A stretch of DNA of 35,139 nucleotides from Funiculus sociatus GB2-C1 (GTDB lineage Bacteria; Cyanobacteriota; Cyanobacteriia; Cyanobacteriales; FACHB-T130): positions 1-35,139 of the forward strand of contig NZ_JAMPKJ010000061.1 in assembly GCF_039962115.1 (NCBI RefSeq), given 5' to 3'. Under the pieces are notes generated by a model, which searched no databases, had not been told where the DNA came from, and saw nothing but the letters and a program-made list of their open reading frames with translations. Below, piece by piece: positions 1-9,097 of the stretch (positions are counted from its first letter, which is position 1; each line of letters starts with the position of its first letter). A program made the position numbers and the translations under genes.

Positions 1-180
1 TGTCGTTAATCCAAAAACCTTTCAAATCTTTTACAGTAGGGGTTTTGGGCTAAGTAACACTTTGGTAAGGATTCCTCTTTAAAGCCATACTTGTCTTAAC
101 TCCAGCTTTTCTTTATCCAAATATATCTAGGCTTTGGTAGCGATAGAAACGCTCAACGACAACAATTTGTTAAGACGACA
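1..180 (-). mobile_element. Transposon-end-like repeat, left copy (Tn7/Tn5053-type motifs)
   Basis: Read on the minus strand from base 180, this begins TGTCGTCTTAACAAATTG and continues into a further TTGTCG unit. Such spaced TGTCG motifs resemble, from memory, transposase-binding repeats in the ends of cyanobacterial Tn7-like elements. Bases 19-180 match 32869-33030 in inverted orientation without gaps, with 13 mismatches in 162 by hand count. The homology stops abruptly at base 180, just where a TGTCG motif sits, which suggests a boundary. The interior of the element would lie to the left, outside the window. The window also opens with TGTCGTTAAT, so a 180-bp MITE with two short terminal repeats is an alternative. 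No transposase is visible. Confidence 0.5.
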
Positions 181-808
181 TTTGGTCATTGGATGAAACC
201 CGGCAATATTCAATTTTCATTAAAAATATCTCATAACTCATTCATTAATTATCTCATGAGACATAGATAAAAATACGGGTTATGAGACACGATATCTCTG
301 GATTTGAGGCGCGTTGCGTCAACTCAAAAAAACTGTCTTATAAACGGTTGTTTGCGAGAAAACCTCAAAAGCTTCGAGCGATAGCTCACGTCTATTTGAC
401 GATGGAAAAGAAAGTGAGTCAGAAGTATCAATCAGTGCGATCACTGCTGTAGATTTCCTTTAATAGAGGCGATCACATCTTTAAAAGCGGGTGGCAAGTA
501 ATTCCTATGTCACTGGATGCAATTTGTAAGCCGTTGACAAGCAGCTTGGTGAGTCTTAGCGTTTAACCCCGTGTCTAACGGTTAGACACAGGGCCAGGTT
601 ATGTTGGTTACACGATTTGCTAACATGGGTTAGATTTTCAGCCTAAAAGCGCGATCGCAAAAACTGGCAGATATTTGATTGGGTAGGGATTTGAAGTGGA
701 GACAGCAGGAAAGGCAATTACGTTGACTACCTCATCGCTCCTCTTATAGGGATATTGAAGAATGGTGTTTCTATCTTCTACAAAGACTGAATCAGCACTT
801 CAGCTAGC
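181..808. other. Intergenic stretch without a gene
   Basis: No convincing open reading frame is seen here. It contains HIP1-related GCGATC motifs, a CAGTGCGATCACTG palindrome near 434 that recurs in similar form near 28575, and the hairpin listed at 568-594. It lies downstream of the NACHT-TPR gene, which ends at 809. Confidence 0.5.
568..594. terminator. Stem-loop downstream of the NACHT-TPR gene
   Basis: The arms GTGTCTAA and TTAGACAC pair perfectly around a CGG loop, and a CCC/GGG extension follows one mismatch. It is about 215 bases past the NACHT-TPR stop codon in that gene's direction. There is no T-run, so it could equally be a binding site or a repeat. Confidence 0.35.
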
Positions 809-3800
809 TTAGGAATAATTTTCTGGATACATTAGCTGGTCTACCTCGATGGCTTTTTCATTGAGGTCAAGCTCACGGTAGATTTTCAGGCTCTCAGCAA
901 AAAACTGGTAAGCAGTTGTCTCGGCACTGGGTTGATTACGCTGGCCGTGGCTGAGGTATATCTCGCCTAAGAGCTTATGAGTTGCTGCTTCGAGCTTCCG
1001 GCGGTTGTAGTCCTGAAAAACTTGGAGTGATTTGTGAGCTAGTTCTTCAGCTCGGTCAAGGCCTTCTAGGACGTTGACTTCCAGATAAGCGCGAGCCATA
1101 TCGAGAGTTTTATCAGCTTGATTCACTGTCTGTCCCAGTTCGGTGAAATACCTTAAGCCAGTGTTATAGTATTCCTCGAATTGGGTAATTAATTCTTGCA
1201 GGAATTGGTGATCGCCAAGCAACAAGCGCAGGCGTTCTGACCAGAGTAAGCCGAGGGTCATGTAGTCGTAGGCTAGATTTTCTTTGTAGTCGCCCGCGGT
1301 ATCTAGTTGGATAGCTTGACGGATGTTTTGCTCAGCCTGTGCCAATAAGTCAAGGGTTTCTGATCTGGCTAGGGTATTTTTGGCTAACAAGCGTTGGCTG
1401 TTACCAAGTTGCCTACAACATCTAGCCACGTTCTCATCCTTATATAACTGCTCGTAAAGGTCACGGCTTTGTTGGTAGTAGGTAATCGCTTGTTCATATT
1501 TCTCCCAATCTTTATAGATACAACCTAGCTGATAGTAGGCACTAGCTATCTTCGTTTGGTCATCAAGCTTCTGGCATATTGTCAAACACTGTTTCATACA
1601 CTCCAATGCTTGCTCATATTGGCCCCATTCTCGATAGCAATCAGCTAGGTTGTACCACTGAATAGCTACATTCTTCTCTTGACCTAACTGCTCGTAAAGC
1701 TCACGGCTTTGTTGGTAGTAGGTAATCGCTTGTTCATATTTCCCCCAATCTTCATAGATACAACCTAGCTGATAGTAGGCACTAGCTATCTTCGTTTGGT
1801 CATCAAGCTTCTGGCATATTGTCAAACACTGTTTCATACACTCCAATGCTTGCTCATATTGGCCCCATTCTCGATAGCAATCAGCTAGGTTGTACCACTG
1901 AATAGCTACATTCTTCTCTTGACCTAACTGCTCGTAAAGCTCACGGCTTTGTTGGTAGTAGGTAATCGCTTGTTCATATTTCCCCCAATCTTTATAGATA
2001 CAACCTAGCTGATAGTAGACACTAGCTAGGTTCGTTTGGTCATCAAGCTTCTGGCGTATTGTCAAGCACTGTTCCATACACCCCAATGCTTGCTCATATT
2101 TGCCCCATTCTCTATAGATGCTACTTAATTGATAGTACGCCAAAGCTACATCTAATTTGTCTTCTAGCTTTTGACGTTGTGCCAGACAGTGCTGCTGAAA
2201 CTCCACTGCTTGCTCATATTTGCCGAATTCTCGATAGCACTCAGCCATCCTGTACCACTGATTCGCTGCATCCTGCTCTTGACCGAGCTGCTGGTGAAAA
2301 TCGTGTTTCTTCTGGCAATATTCCACTGCTTGTTCATAATTTTTGCAAGCTCTATAGATTGTTACCATGTAATCTAGAAGATACGCTTCACCATTAGACC
2401 ATTTAAGTATTTGAGCTATAGTCAATGCTCGTTTGCAGCATTCTAATGACTGCTTATATTTTCGATGTGATAAATAACAAGCACTACACCATTGCCAAAA
2501 GCAACACAAAACGTTTTGCTCAGGGGTTAACTGTAAGTGCTTAAAAGCTTGTTGGTAATAATTTAGTGCTTGAGCGCACTCATTCTTCTCCCAATAACAT
2601 ACAGCTAATGCCCAAAGCATAAAAGGTTTGAAATTATCGCTGTACTGTTGGATAAGCTCTTCTAGTAGAGAAATTGCTTGAGCGTAGTGGTCTTCGCGAA
2701 TGTAGGACAGCGCGCTTATAAAGCTAAGATGCTGTTGAGCCGTTTGCTCAGTTGTTGCGTTTTGTCTAGTTTTTTCCAGAGCACGACTCAATTCTTCGCC
2801 CAGATTTTGACACGTTACAATGACGAATCCAAACATAAATGGATTTAACTGCTCAACCACGTCAGTTATATAGCTGATTAGAGCCGTGCCAGTTTCACCA
2901 CAACCAATATGTAACAAAGCTAACTGAACTTTCATCCGTTTCCATTCAGGTAGCAATAGATTATTACCTAGTCTTTTTAGGCAATCCATTACTTCACCGT
3001 TCTGAGTAAAAGCTTCAATTTGGCGGAGCAACCTCAGTATTTGATTGGTTATATTATCTTCGGTGTCAGTGCCACAGAGTTCAGGTAATCCTAGATATGT
3101 AAGTACTAGCTTGTCAAGTAACCTTAATCGGACACGGGAATTCACATCAACTTGACTTAGTATCTGGCCTGCAAACATCAGATTTTTTAAGACTGAGGCA
3201 GACTGTTTGTATTTAACTATTGAGTTCTCACTGATTATGGGGAAGCTCAATACAACATCCTGTGATGAGCCATTTTTAATTTTGATATCGCCACATTCAA
3301 TTGCTGGATTATAGTCATCAAGACTATTGAAAATCTGCTCTATTAACTTATTTACCCGTTTGGAAAAAAATTTACTTAAGTAGCCTAAAGCTAGTAAAAT
3401 TGGTTCATCCCAACGCGGTTCATGCAGATGAGAACGGATGAGGTTTAGTGTCTCACTGATATCGTCGGTATTAGCAATATGAAGTGCAGTAAAATACTCC
3501 TCAAATGTAAGGTGCATAAAGCTATAGACTCCGGGCGCTCGTTCCACAAATAGACCTGTTGTTTCCCGCACCTTCCGCAGAAATTGCTCCACCGCCTGTC
3601 GCACCGAGATTGAATCCGGGTCAACATCGTTCAGTTCCGCCAATTGCGCTGCCAGTTGTTCTTCCACTTCCGCCTGAGTGACCAAACCCGAAGGCTTCTC
3701 CTCATGCATCCAGTAAGCTAGCGGAGCCAAAAGCTCCACCACATCATTTTCTTTAAGCACTACTCTCGGCGCGTCAGGCAACTTCTTTCCGAGCTGCCAA

Positions 3801-5449
3801 GTTTCGGTCAACGTCTTCACCGCCAAAGCGTAAAGTTCCACACGACGATTCGGCAGATCCGCACCATTGCGGTGAATCAGTGCCAGAATTGTCAAGAGCA
3901 GGGGGTTAGCTGTCAGACGCTTCACACCCTCGTTGGCTTTGATCTTTTCTAAAATCTCTTGTGCCTGGGCATCTCCTTCCGTTTGCCATTGCTCCTCGCT
4001 AGCATCTGGCTGCTGTGCTCGTTCAATTGACCGACACCAGCGATATAGAAACTTCTCCACCTGTTGAGTTCCCATATCTTCAATGGTGAACTCAACAAAG
4101 CGTTCAGTGAGTTTCACATCCCGATATCCAGCAATCCGGCTGCAAACAACAAACTTGTTTGCAGAGTAATTCTCCACGAACTGATTAATTCGTTCTACAA
4201 TCTGCCTGCGGCTCTCTTGATCGAATACCTCATCCAACCCATCCAGTAGTATCAAGCACTGCCCTTGACGCATCTGTTCTAATAGAAGTGCGGCTAACTC
4301 TGTTCTTGCTTCTGCCTCCGCCTCATCCTTAAAGTGAGCTTCCCAGTGGCGGTAGAATTGGCCTAGATAGTCCAAAAGGTTCAAGTCGGGTTGCTCCTTC
4401 AGTCGCTCCGCATAGTCTGCAATACGAAAGAATATTGGTAAGAGAGGTTTTCCTAATTCCTCTTGCACTTCGTTACCTAGAACAGTCCCCCTGCCATCAC
4501 GCTTAGCCACAGCAAAATGCCGCGCTAGATAGCGTAGTAGCGTCGTCTTTCCTGCACCTGGAGCGCCTAGAATCACGCTGTAATGGTTCTCTCGTACCGC
4601 CTCAGATAAATCAACCTTTTGCGTCACCGTTATGGTGCTAGTAGAAACGGGTACTGGGTTTAGTACAATGGGTTTGTAATCGCAAGGTTCATACAAGTCA
4701 TAAGGGTTAGAATTGCTAATTTTTCGCCTGTGCCTTGGTTCACCTTGGCGAGATGTAGCTATTTCAAGTTCTCCCTGACCTTGCTCTGAAATGTCCTTAA
4801 TCTGCTGTCGTCGTACTGCTTGCAACGAAACATAAATTTGATCCAGAAAAATATCTACTTGCCGCTGCACCTGCATTACGCTGCTGATTTTGAGATAGGA
4901 ATTTTCTGCAATCAGCCACTCTAGATATGGATAAAACAAGGGATTGATGACTGGGTGAGCCTTGAACGTCACCACCTTACCTCGCCAATCCCAAAAATCT
5001 GGCGCACGATTCCGAAACTCCTCTAAAAATTCGACCTGACTAAGCCAAAAAATCAGTACCAATTCACGACCAAACAGTGACTCTCTACCCAGATTCAACT
5101 GCTTCATCTCACGCACCATTCGCGGCGTAGGTAGCTGATCGAGTCCAAAAGCCATGACTACCTTAAGTTCGGCTTGAGAAGTTTGCTGGTCAACTTCATC
5201 TAAACTGTAGAGAAAACTATGTAGCGAGTTATCACTATAGAAAAAGTTCTGAAATTGAAAATCCTCATCGCTGTCTAATAAAAGAGACTTGAGTTGTTCC
5301 ACAACCGGATGCTGGGGTCCACTCTCTGGTGCAACAGCGAAAATAGTGGTTGTGCCACTAGACAATTCTATAACACTAACTAGCTTACTTAACTCTGCCT
5401 GGTCAGCTTCGTTTAGAGAATAAGTGGATTCGTTAGAAGCAATTTCCAT
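809..5449 (-). CDS. NACHT-type STAND ATPase with C-terminal TPR array
   Basis: A 1546-residue cytoplasmic signalling ATPase. Residues 1-165 form a domain whose signature (around 115-160, with FGRELVLIFWL and APDFWDWRGKV) recurs in other bacterial STAND-TPR proteins. A NACHT ATPase follows, with Walker A GAPGAGKTT at 295-303 and Walker B LILLDGLDEV at 399-408. Residues from about 900 to 1500 form TPR repeats rich in YEQA and AYYQLG motifs, probably the ligand- or partner-sensing part. No effector nuclease or protease is recognised. It sits 110 bp downstream of a second ATPase gene on the same strand, so the two are probably co-transcribed. STAND proteins often act in antiviral defence or transcription control; the role here is inferred. 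The TPR section contains a near-perfect 240-bp duplication. Confidence 0.9.
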   Translation of the reverse strand: MEIASNESTYSLNEADQAELSKLVSVIELSSGTTTIFAVAPESGPQHPVVEQLKSLLLDSDEDFQFQNFFYSDNSLHSFLYSLDEVDQQTSQAELKVVMAFGLDQLPTPRMVREMKQLNLGRESLFGRELVLIFWLSQVEFLEEFRNRAPDFWDWRGKVVTFKAHPVINPLFYPYLEWLIAENSYLKISSVMQVQRQVDIFLDQIYVSLQAVRRQQIKDISEQGQGELEIATSRQGEPRHRRKISNSNPYDLYEPCDYKPIVLNPVPVSTSTITVTQKVDLSEAVRENHYSVILGAPGAGKTTLLRYLARHFAVAKRDGRGTVLGNEVQEELGKPLLPIFFRIADYAERLKEQPDLNLLDYLGQFYRHWEAHFKDEAEAEARTELAALLLEQMRQGQCLILLDGLDEVFDQESRRQIVERINQFVENYSANKFVVCSRIAGYRDVKLTERFVEFTIEDMGTQQVEKFLYRWCRSIERAQQPDASEEQWQTEGDAQAQEILEKIKANEGVKRLTANPLLLTILALIHRNGADLPNRRVELYALAVKTLTETWQLGKKLPDAPRVVLKENDVVELLAPLAYWMHEEKPSGLVTQAEVEEQLAAQLAELNDVDPDSISVRQAVEQFLRKVRETTGLFVERAPGVYSFMHLTFEEYFTALHIANTDDISETLNLIRSHLHEPRWDEPILLALGYLSKFFSKRVNKLIEQIFNSLDDYNPAIECGDIKIKNGSSQDVVLSFPIISENSIVKYKQSASVLKNLMFAGQILSQVDVNSRVRLRLLDKLVLTYLGLPELCGTDTEDNITNQILRLLRQIEAFTQNGEVMDCLKRLGNNLLLPEWKRMKVQLALLHIGCGETGTALISYITDVVEQLNPFMFGFVIVTCQNLGEELSRALEKTRQNATTEQTAQQHLSFISALSYIREDHYAQAISLLEELIQQYSDNFKPFMLWALAVCYWEKNECAQALNYYQQAFKHLQLTPEQNVLCCFWQWCSACYLSHRKYKQSLECCKRALTIAQILKWSNGEAYLLDYMVTIYRACKNYEQAVEYCQKKHDFHQQLGQEQDAANQWYRMAECYREFGKYEQAVEFQQHCLAQRQKLEDKLDVALAYYQLSSIYREWGKYEQALGCMEQCLTIRQKLDDQTNLASVYYQLGCIYKDWGKYEQAITYYQQSRELYEQLGQEKNVAIQWYNLADCYREWGQYEQALECMKQCLTICQKLDDQTKIASAYYQLGCIYEDWGKYEQAITYYQQSRELYEQLGQEKNVAIQWYNLADCYREWGQYEQALECMKQCLTICQKLDDQTKIASAYYQLGCIYKDWEKYEQAITYYQQSRDLYEQLYKDENVARCCRQLGNSQRLLAKNTLARSETLDLLAQAEQNIRQAIQLDTAGDYKENLAYDYMTLGLLWSERLRLLLGDHQFLQELITQFEEYYNTGLRYFTELGQTVNQADKTLDMARAYLEVNVLEGLDRAEELAHKSLQVFQDYNRRKLEAATHKLLGEIYLSHGQRNQPSAETTAYQFFAESLKIYRELDLNEKAIEVDQLMYPENYS
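1501..1980 (-). repeat. Tandem 240-bp duplication within the TPR coding region
   Basis: Bases 1501-1740 and 1741-1980 differ at only two positions (by eye). A third, more diverged unit starts at 1981. Each unit encodes 80 residues, about two TPR motifs, so gain or loss of a unit keeps the reading frame. This points to recent repeat expansion in the sensor part of the protein. Confidence 0.9.
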
Positions 5450-5500
5450 TAGCTAAGACTCGGAATTTTTTGGTGAGAAATAAACCACTATTAGACTTTT

Positions 5501-5519
5501 CCTGAAATCTAATTTCAGG
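5501..5519. other. Short hairpin between the two ATPase genes
   Basis: CCTGAAAT and ATTTCAGG pair perfectly around a 3-base loop in the 110-bp gap between the AAA ATPase stop and the NACHT-TPR start. No T-run follows on either strand. It could tune expression of the downstream gene, but this is only inference. Confidence 0.35.
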
Positions 5520-5559
5520 CTACTCAGTCAAAGGATTCCAGGTTCTTTTAGGGAGATAT

Positions 5560-6870
5560 CTATTGATTTTGTGGAGGATTTAAAGCTTGCCAACGTTCTA
5601 AATCCTCCGAGAGAATCGGATTTATATCAAACCATGATTTCCGACTGGTATCGTAGTAACCTAACACAAACTTATTCTGCAAAAGCTCATCACAAATAAC
5701 AAATTGGCCTTTGCTAGGTAGGCTGTGAGTGTTAGTAGTTAAGCGGCCTGTAAGATGGACAGTATCCAGTTCTGGAAAATGATAGTCACTTAGATTGTAT
5801 TCTTTACGGTCTTCTTGTACAGCTTCCTTAGCGGTATCTAAGTCCACATAAAGCAAATTTTTCCTCAAAGCAACTCCACAGGCAGTCCGAGCTAGTCGCA
5901 CTAAGTCCCTGATAACTCCACCACTCTTTTCGCAAATTAGCTCCAGTGCATCAGTATTAAATATACCTTTATGACTAGCATCTAGCCGTGCCAACCGCTT
6001 GTTAATCACCTTGATAAGAATATCTCGTCCCACTCGATTAGGATTTGCAGTTGGGCATAAATTTTGATCGCACTCAAAAACTGACGGATTAGTCAAATCT
6101 AAACATTTTTGAAAGCTTTGCATCGGCTGGCGAAAGCTGGGTGAGTATCTGAGTGAGATTGGAATTGCATAAATAATGTGGCAGTCTAACTCAGCCAGAA
6201 GGGGGCTAGAAAACATTTCCAGAGCGGTCTTTTCATCATGGCGATCAAGACCATCTACGAGTACCAGTAACTTTTGTTTTCTATCTTTCTCTGCTGCTTT
6301 GATAATATCGTTAACTTTGGTAATAACTTCACTCAACACAGGACGGATATTTAGGCTTTTGGTCATTTCTCTGGTTATTCCCTGCTTGAGAGTCATGCCC
6401 ATCTTCTTCAGCACTTCTGGAAGCTCAAGCCCATCAACTTCATCTTTTTTATCTGAATAAATGACTAATTTTAGGCTGTCTTCCAAAGCTTTAAGCAATC
6501 GTTCATCCTTTTTCGACCACCAACCAGGTTGGATCGCTTGGCGACAAATTTCCTGACCGATGAGTACCACAACCTCAGCATAGCCAATGTTATAGCGCTC
6601 AAGAGCCGTTTCAGTATCGATCCAGATAACGGTGTAGCTCTCCTTTAACTTGTCTTGCAGTAGTCGCAGTTCTGTACTTTTGCCACTACCTCTGTGACCT
6701 GCTAATAAAAACTTGGCAGGATCATCTTCCATCTCTAACGCATTGATCAAATCCTCTACAGGACTGTTAGCTCGCTGGACATAAAAATCTCTCAAATCTT
6801 CAGCTTGAGTTAGTGGTTCCTCTGGCTTGAAAAGTTGGTAAACCGGCTTCCAAAATTTTGTGTCACTCAT
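5560..6870 (-). CDS. AAA/P-loop ATPase, partner of the NACHT-TPR gene
   Basis: A 436-residue P-loop ATPase. Walker A GHRGSGKST lies at residues 58-66 and the Walker B-like LLVLVDGLDR at 201-210, followed by an HDEK segment. The region after residue 215 resembles AAA lid and sensor helices (TADGLELICEKSGG-like segment near 300-330 with IRDLVRLARTA). The last 60 residues form a small domain with no recognised family. No membrane segments or nuclease motifs are seen. It is the first gene of a probable two-gene unit with the NACHT-TPR protein; such ATPase pairs suggest one protein senses and the other acts, but neither role is shown here. The start ATG at 6870 fits the conserved N terminus. Confidence 0.8.
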   Translation of the reverse strand: MSDTKFWKPVYQLFKPEEPLTQAEDLRDFYVQRANSPVEDLINALEMEDDPAKFLLAGHRGSGKSTELRLLQDKLKESYTVIWIDTETALERYNIGYAEVVVLIGQEICRQAIQPGWWSKKDERLLKALEDSLKLVIYSDKKDEVDGLELPEVLKKMGMTLKQGITREMTKSLNIRPVLSEVITKVNDIIKAAEKDRKQKLLVLVDGLDRHDEKTALEMFSSPLLAELDCHIIYAIPISLRYSPSFRQPMQSFQKCLDLTNPSVFECDQNLCPTANPNRVGRDILIKVINKRLARLDASHKGIFNTDALELICEKSGGVIRDLVRLARTACGVALRKNLLYVDLDTAKEAVQEDRKEYNLSDYHFPELDTVHLTGRLTTNTHSLPSKGQFVICDELLQNKFVLGYYDTSRKSWFDINPILSEDLERWQALNPPQNQ

Positions 6871-7208
6871 TGTGATGACTTTTGACTAGGCAAATCATGT
6901 TTCGGGTCATACCCGCTTGAGGCAAGTATAGCCGAGGCTTCTATGGCTCAAGTATAGGCTTCCAGCTCAATTGAAAGCTGAAACACAGATAAATAATGGG
7001 TTTTTTAGCCATCAAGCCTAGTAAAAAATTAATCGAGGTAATAACTTAGCCTTCCAAAAACCTGTACACTTAACGTTTGTAGAACACTCAAAAATGATTG
7101 GTGAGAGCGATCTGCGCTTCGCACCAGCGCTTCGCTATTGCACCATTTCTCGCTCGGACGTAGATCCATCTGAGCCACCTGCGTTGTTAGGTCTTTCAGA
7201 GCAGGGAT
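6871..7208. promoter_or_regulatory. Upstream region of the ATPase pair; no gene
   Basis: This 338-bp gap lies between the ATPase gene and the integrase stop. It should hold the promoter of the ATPase pair. Near 6914-6960 the motif CAAGTATAG occurs twice (GAGGCAAGTATAGCC and GGCTCAAGTATAGGC), a possible operator repeat. Bases 7105-7140 carry a GCGCTTCGC-rich interspersed repeat typical of cyanobacterial genomes. No coding sequence is recognised. Confidence 0.35.
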
Positions 7209-7931
7209 TCAGGAATCCTTTCCAGTAAAACCAGAACCCTCTATTGGAGTTGAGGGAGGATTTTCCTTCAAGTCGGAATATATACATTTCTCAACTGGCG
7301 ATCGCCTTAGTACCCGATCCGTTTCTACATCGTCATACCGTCTTTTCCCGGCGTAGGAGAGCATTGATAAGGCTGATACGGCTCCTCTGACTTGTTCTGG
7401 GCGCACTTCCAAGTATTTTTGCAATTCTTCTAAGTTGCGGTGCCCGGACACTTCTTGAATGACTCGCAACGGGATGCCCGCATCGCTCATCTGGGTCAAG
7501 GCTGTGCGTCGGAAGCTGTGAGTGCTGGCTCCCTCTATTCCCAGGTGCAGGCAAGCGTCTCTTAAAATTCTGGCGGCGGAGTCTGGGTTGAGGTGTCCGT
7601 GACCGTGGCGACCGGGGAATAAGAACCAGGTTCGGGGTGTGGGGTAGTAGTCAACTAATAGTGACCGCAATTCTTCGATGACTGGGATGCAGCGAGTTGC
7701 TAGCTTGCCTTTGGTGTTTCCTTTGCGAATAATTAAATCGGGTCGGACGATTGCTTTACGATCGTAGACATCACCTGTTTTCAAGGTACAGGCTTCCCGG
7801 ATGCGACAGCCGGTGTAAAGGCAGATCCCGAATAAAGCGCGATCGCGTTCGGTTTGGAAACCGGAATTGAACAGCAACTGGATTTCTGCTACAGATAAAA
7901 TCTTGGCTTGACCGTGCCGATCTATTTTCAT
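7209..7931 (-). CDS. Tyrosine recombinase (phage-integrase family), short form
   Basis: A 240-residue site-specific recombinase made almost only of the catalytic domain. Expected active-site residues are visible: Arg in TGCRIREA (residue 43), Lys in GNTKGK (near 74-76), HSFRR (His138, Arg141), GHRNL (His164) and the nucleophile Tyr in KYLEV (173). It lacks the usual N-terminal SAM-like arm-binding domain, so it may act like short XerC/XerD-related plasmid or island resolvases. It lies between the ATPase pair and the XRE gene and has no obvious co-directional partner. It could resolve plasmid multimers or move the island; the att site was not found. Confidence 0.88.
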   Translation of the reverse strand: MKIDRHGQAKILSVAEIQLLFNSGFQTERDRALFGICLYTGCRIREACTLKTGDVYDRKAIVRPDLIIRKGNTKGKLATRCIPVIEELRSLLVDYYPTPRTWFLFPGRHGHGHLNPDSAARILRDACLHLGIEGASTHSFRRTALTQMSDAGIPLRVIQEVSGHRNLEELQKYLEVRPEQVRGAVSALSMLSYAGKRRYDDVETDRVLRRSPVEKCIYSDLKENPPSTPIEGSGFTGKDS

Positions 7932-8100
7932 TGAAACTACCCATCGATGCCCAATGATTTACCACGATTTGGGGGTAGCTTGGAAGAGTGTAATTAACCC
8001 TGAGCCAATTGGCTCCAACTGGAGTGCAACCTACCTTATCAAGCGTAATCTCAAAGCTTGATTAAAAGCAGACTGAACGAAAAATCAGTAAATATACCAT

Positions 8101-8119
8101 TTGAGATGCAGCGTCTCAA
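8101..8119. promoter_or_regulatory. Possible operator upstream of the XRE gene
   Basis: The inverted repeat TTGAGA and TCTCAA, separated by seven bases, lies about 45 bp before the XRE start. It is a candidate autoregulatory site for that repressor. The support is position and symmetry only. Confidence 0.3.
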
Positions 8120-8160
8120 TGGTTAGGCTCGATTGAGAAAGCTTGGGAGGCATTCTTGTC

Positions 8161-8421
8161 ATGCCCGTGTCTAATGGGCTAGAAATCGCTGCACTGGTGC
8201 GTGAAACTAGATATCATTTAGGGCTGACTCAATTGCAGTTTGCACAAAAGCTGGGGGTTTCATTCCAATCGGTGAACCGTTGGAAAAATGGGCGCACTCG
8301 ACCTTTAGCGATAGTTCTCAAGCAGATTGAGGCGCAACTGCGGGAGATGGGAGATTGGGGAAGGGACTTGTTGGGTCAGTATTTCCCAAAGTCAGTGCCT
8401 CTTGAGCAGGAATTGAGGTGA
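8161..8421 (+). CDS. XRE-family helix-turn-helix regulator
   Basis: An 86-residue DNA-binding protein consisting of one Cro/C1-type HTH: LTQLQFAQKLGVSFQSVNRW is the helix-turn-helix core, followed by KNGRTRP. I chose ATG 8161 because GGAGG at 8146-8150 lies about 10 bases before it; a TTG start at 8143 would place the ribosome site inside the gene. The next gene begins 7 bp after the stop, so the two form an operon. It most likely represses its own operon, in the manner of many phage, plasmid and toxin-antitoxin regulators. Confidence 0.82.
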   Translation: MPVSNGLEIAALVRETRYHLGLTQLQFAQKLGVSFQSVNRWKNGRTRPLAIVLKQIEAQLREMGDWGRDLLGQYFPKSVPLEQELR

Positions 8422-8428
8422 ATCACCA

Positions 8429-9064
8429 ATGGATGAAGTCGTCAAAAAAGTAGCAGCTTTAGGATTACCAGGAGTCATTCTAGTCATTACAATGGCAGCT
8501 ACAGGTTTAACAGGTGCCGCTGCTATCACAGCAGCTTTAGCTTTCTTAGGTGGTCCAGCAGGAATGTTGGGCGGGATTGCAGTCTTAGGACTCACCGGAT
8601 TGATTACCGATGCCTTAGCAAAGGTAGGACTTGAGGATTTTTTAACAGCGGTTTATTGCACTAGACGACTTCAGGAGCCACATGGAAAGCTTCTAGAAGA
8701 GATTAATTCTTTATCCCTATTTGACGGTGACATCAAGGATAGGCTCAGAAGCACTGTCACAGATGGGTGTGGTTGTGCAACTGTAGCAGATGCTTACATT
8801 ACAGATATCACCACTCAAGCGATCGCTATCTTACAAAGTGTCCCTGGAATTACTCCTGCACACCATAGGGATTTCAAAAGCGCTAATCCAATTATGCGGC
8901 TGAGGGATGGGACAGCGGTAAGAACCTGGAAGAACCCAGTGGGAGTTGACCATGTTTTCTTAGCTGATGGCAATGACCGAATGATTTACGGGGGTTATGT
9001 GGGTTGGATTCATAGTCAGGGATTAAATCAAGCGATCGCAAAAATTAGAAGAGACTTTACTTAA
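8429..9064 (+). CDS. Unrecognised protein with hydrophobic Gly/Ala-rich N terminus
   Basis: I do not recognise this 211-residue protein. Residues 10-60 are strongly hydrophobic and rich in Gly and Ala (LPGVILVITMAATGLTGAAA and onward), suggesting one or two membrane segments or a membrane-inserting hairpin. The rest is soluble, with a CGC pair near residue 112 and a C-terminal region including PVGVDHVFLADGNDRMIYGG. It is translationally close to the XRE gene (7 bp), and GAGGTG before the start is a usable ribosome site. A repressor plus a membrane-active protein beside a restriction system could be a toxin-like or defence unit, but no function can be assigned from the sequence. Confidence 0.65.
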   Translation: MDEVVKKVAALGLPGVILVITMAATGLTGAAAITAALAFLGGPAGMLGGIAVLGLTGLITDALAKVGLEDFLTAVYCTRRLQEPHGKLLEEINSLSLFDGDIKDRLRSTVTDGCGCATVADAYITDITTQAIAILQSVPGITPAHHRDFKSANPIMRLRDGTAVRTWKNPVGVDHVFLADGNDRMIYGGYVGWIHSQGLNQAIAKIRRDFT

Positions 9065-9097
9065 TAACTGTCGCCATGATGCAATCTAACCCACCAC

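Noticed and set aside
7064-7085. TGTACACTTAACGTTTG, reminiscent of a Tn7-like terminal sequence
   Set aside because: No following TGTCG-spaced units, so a single short match is not enough.
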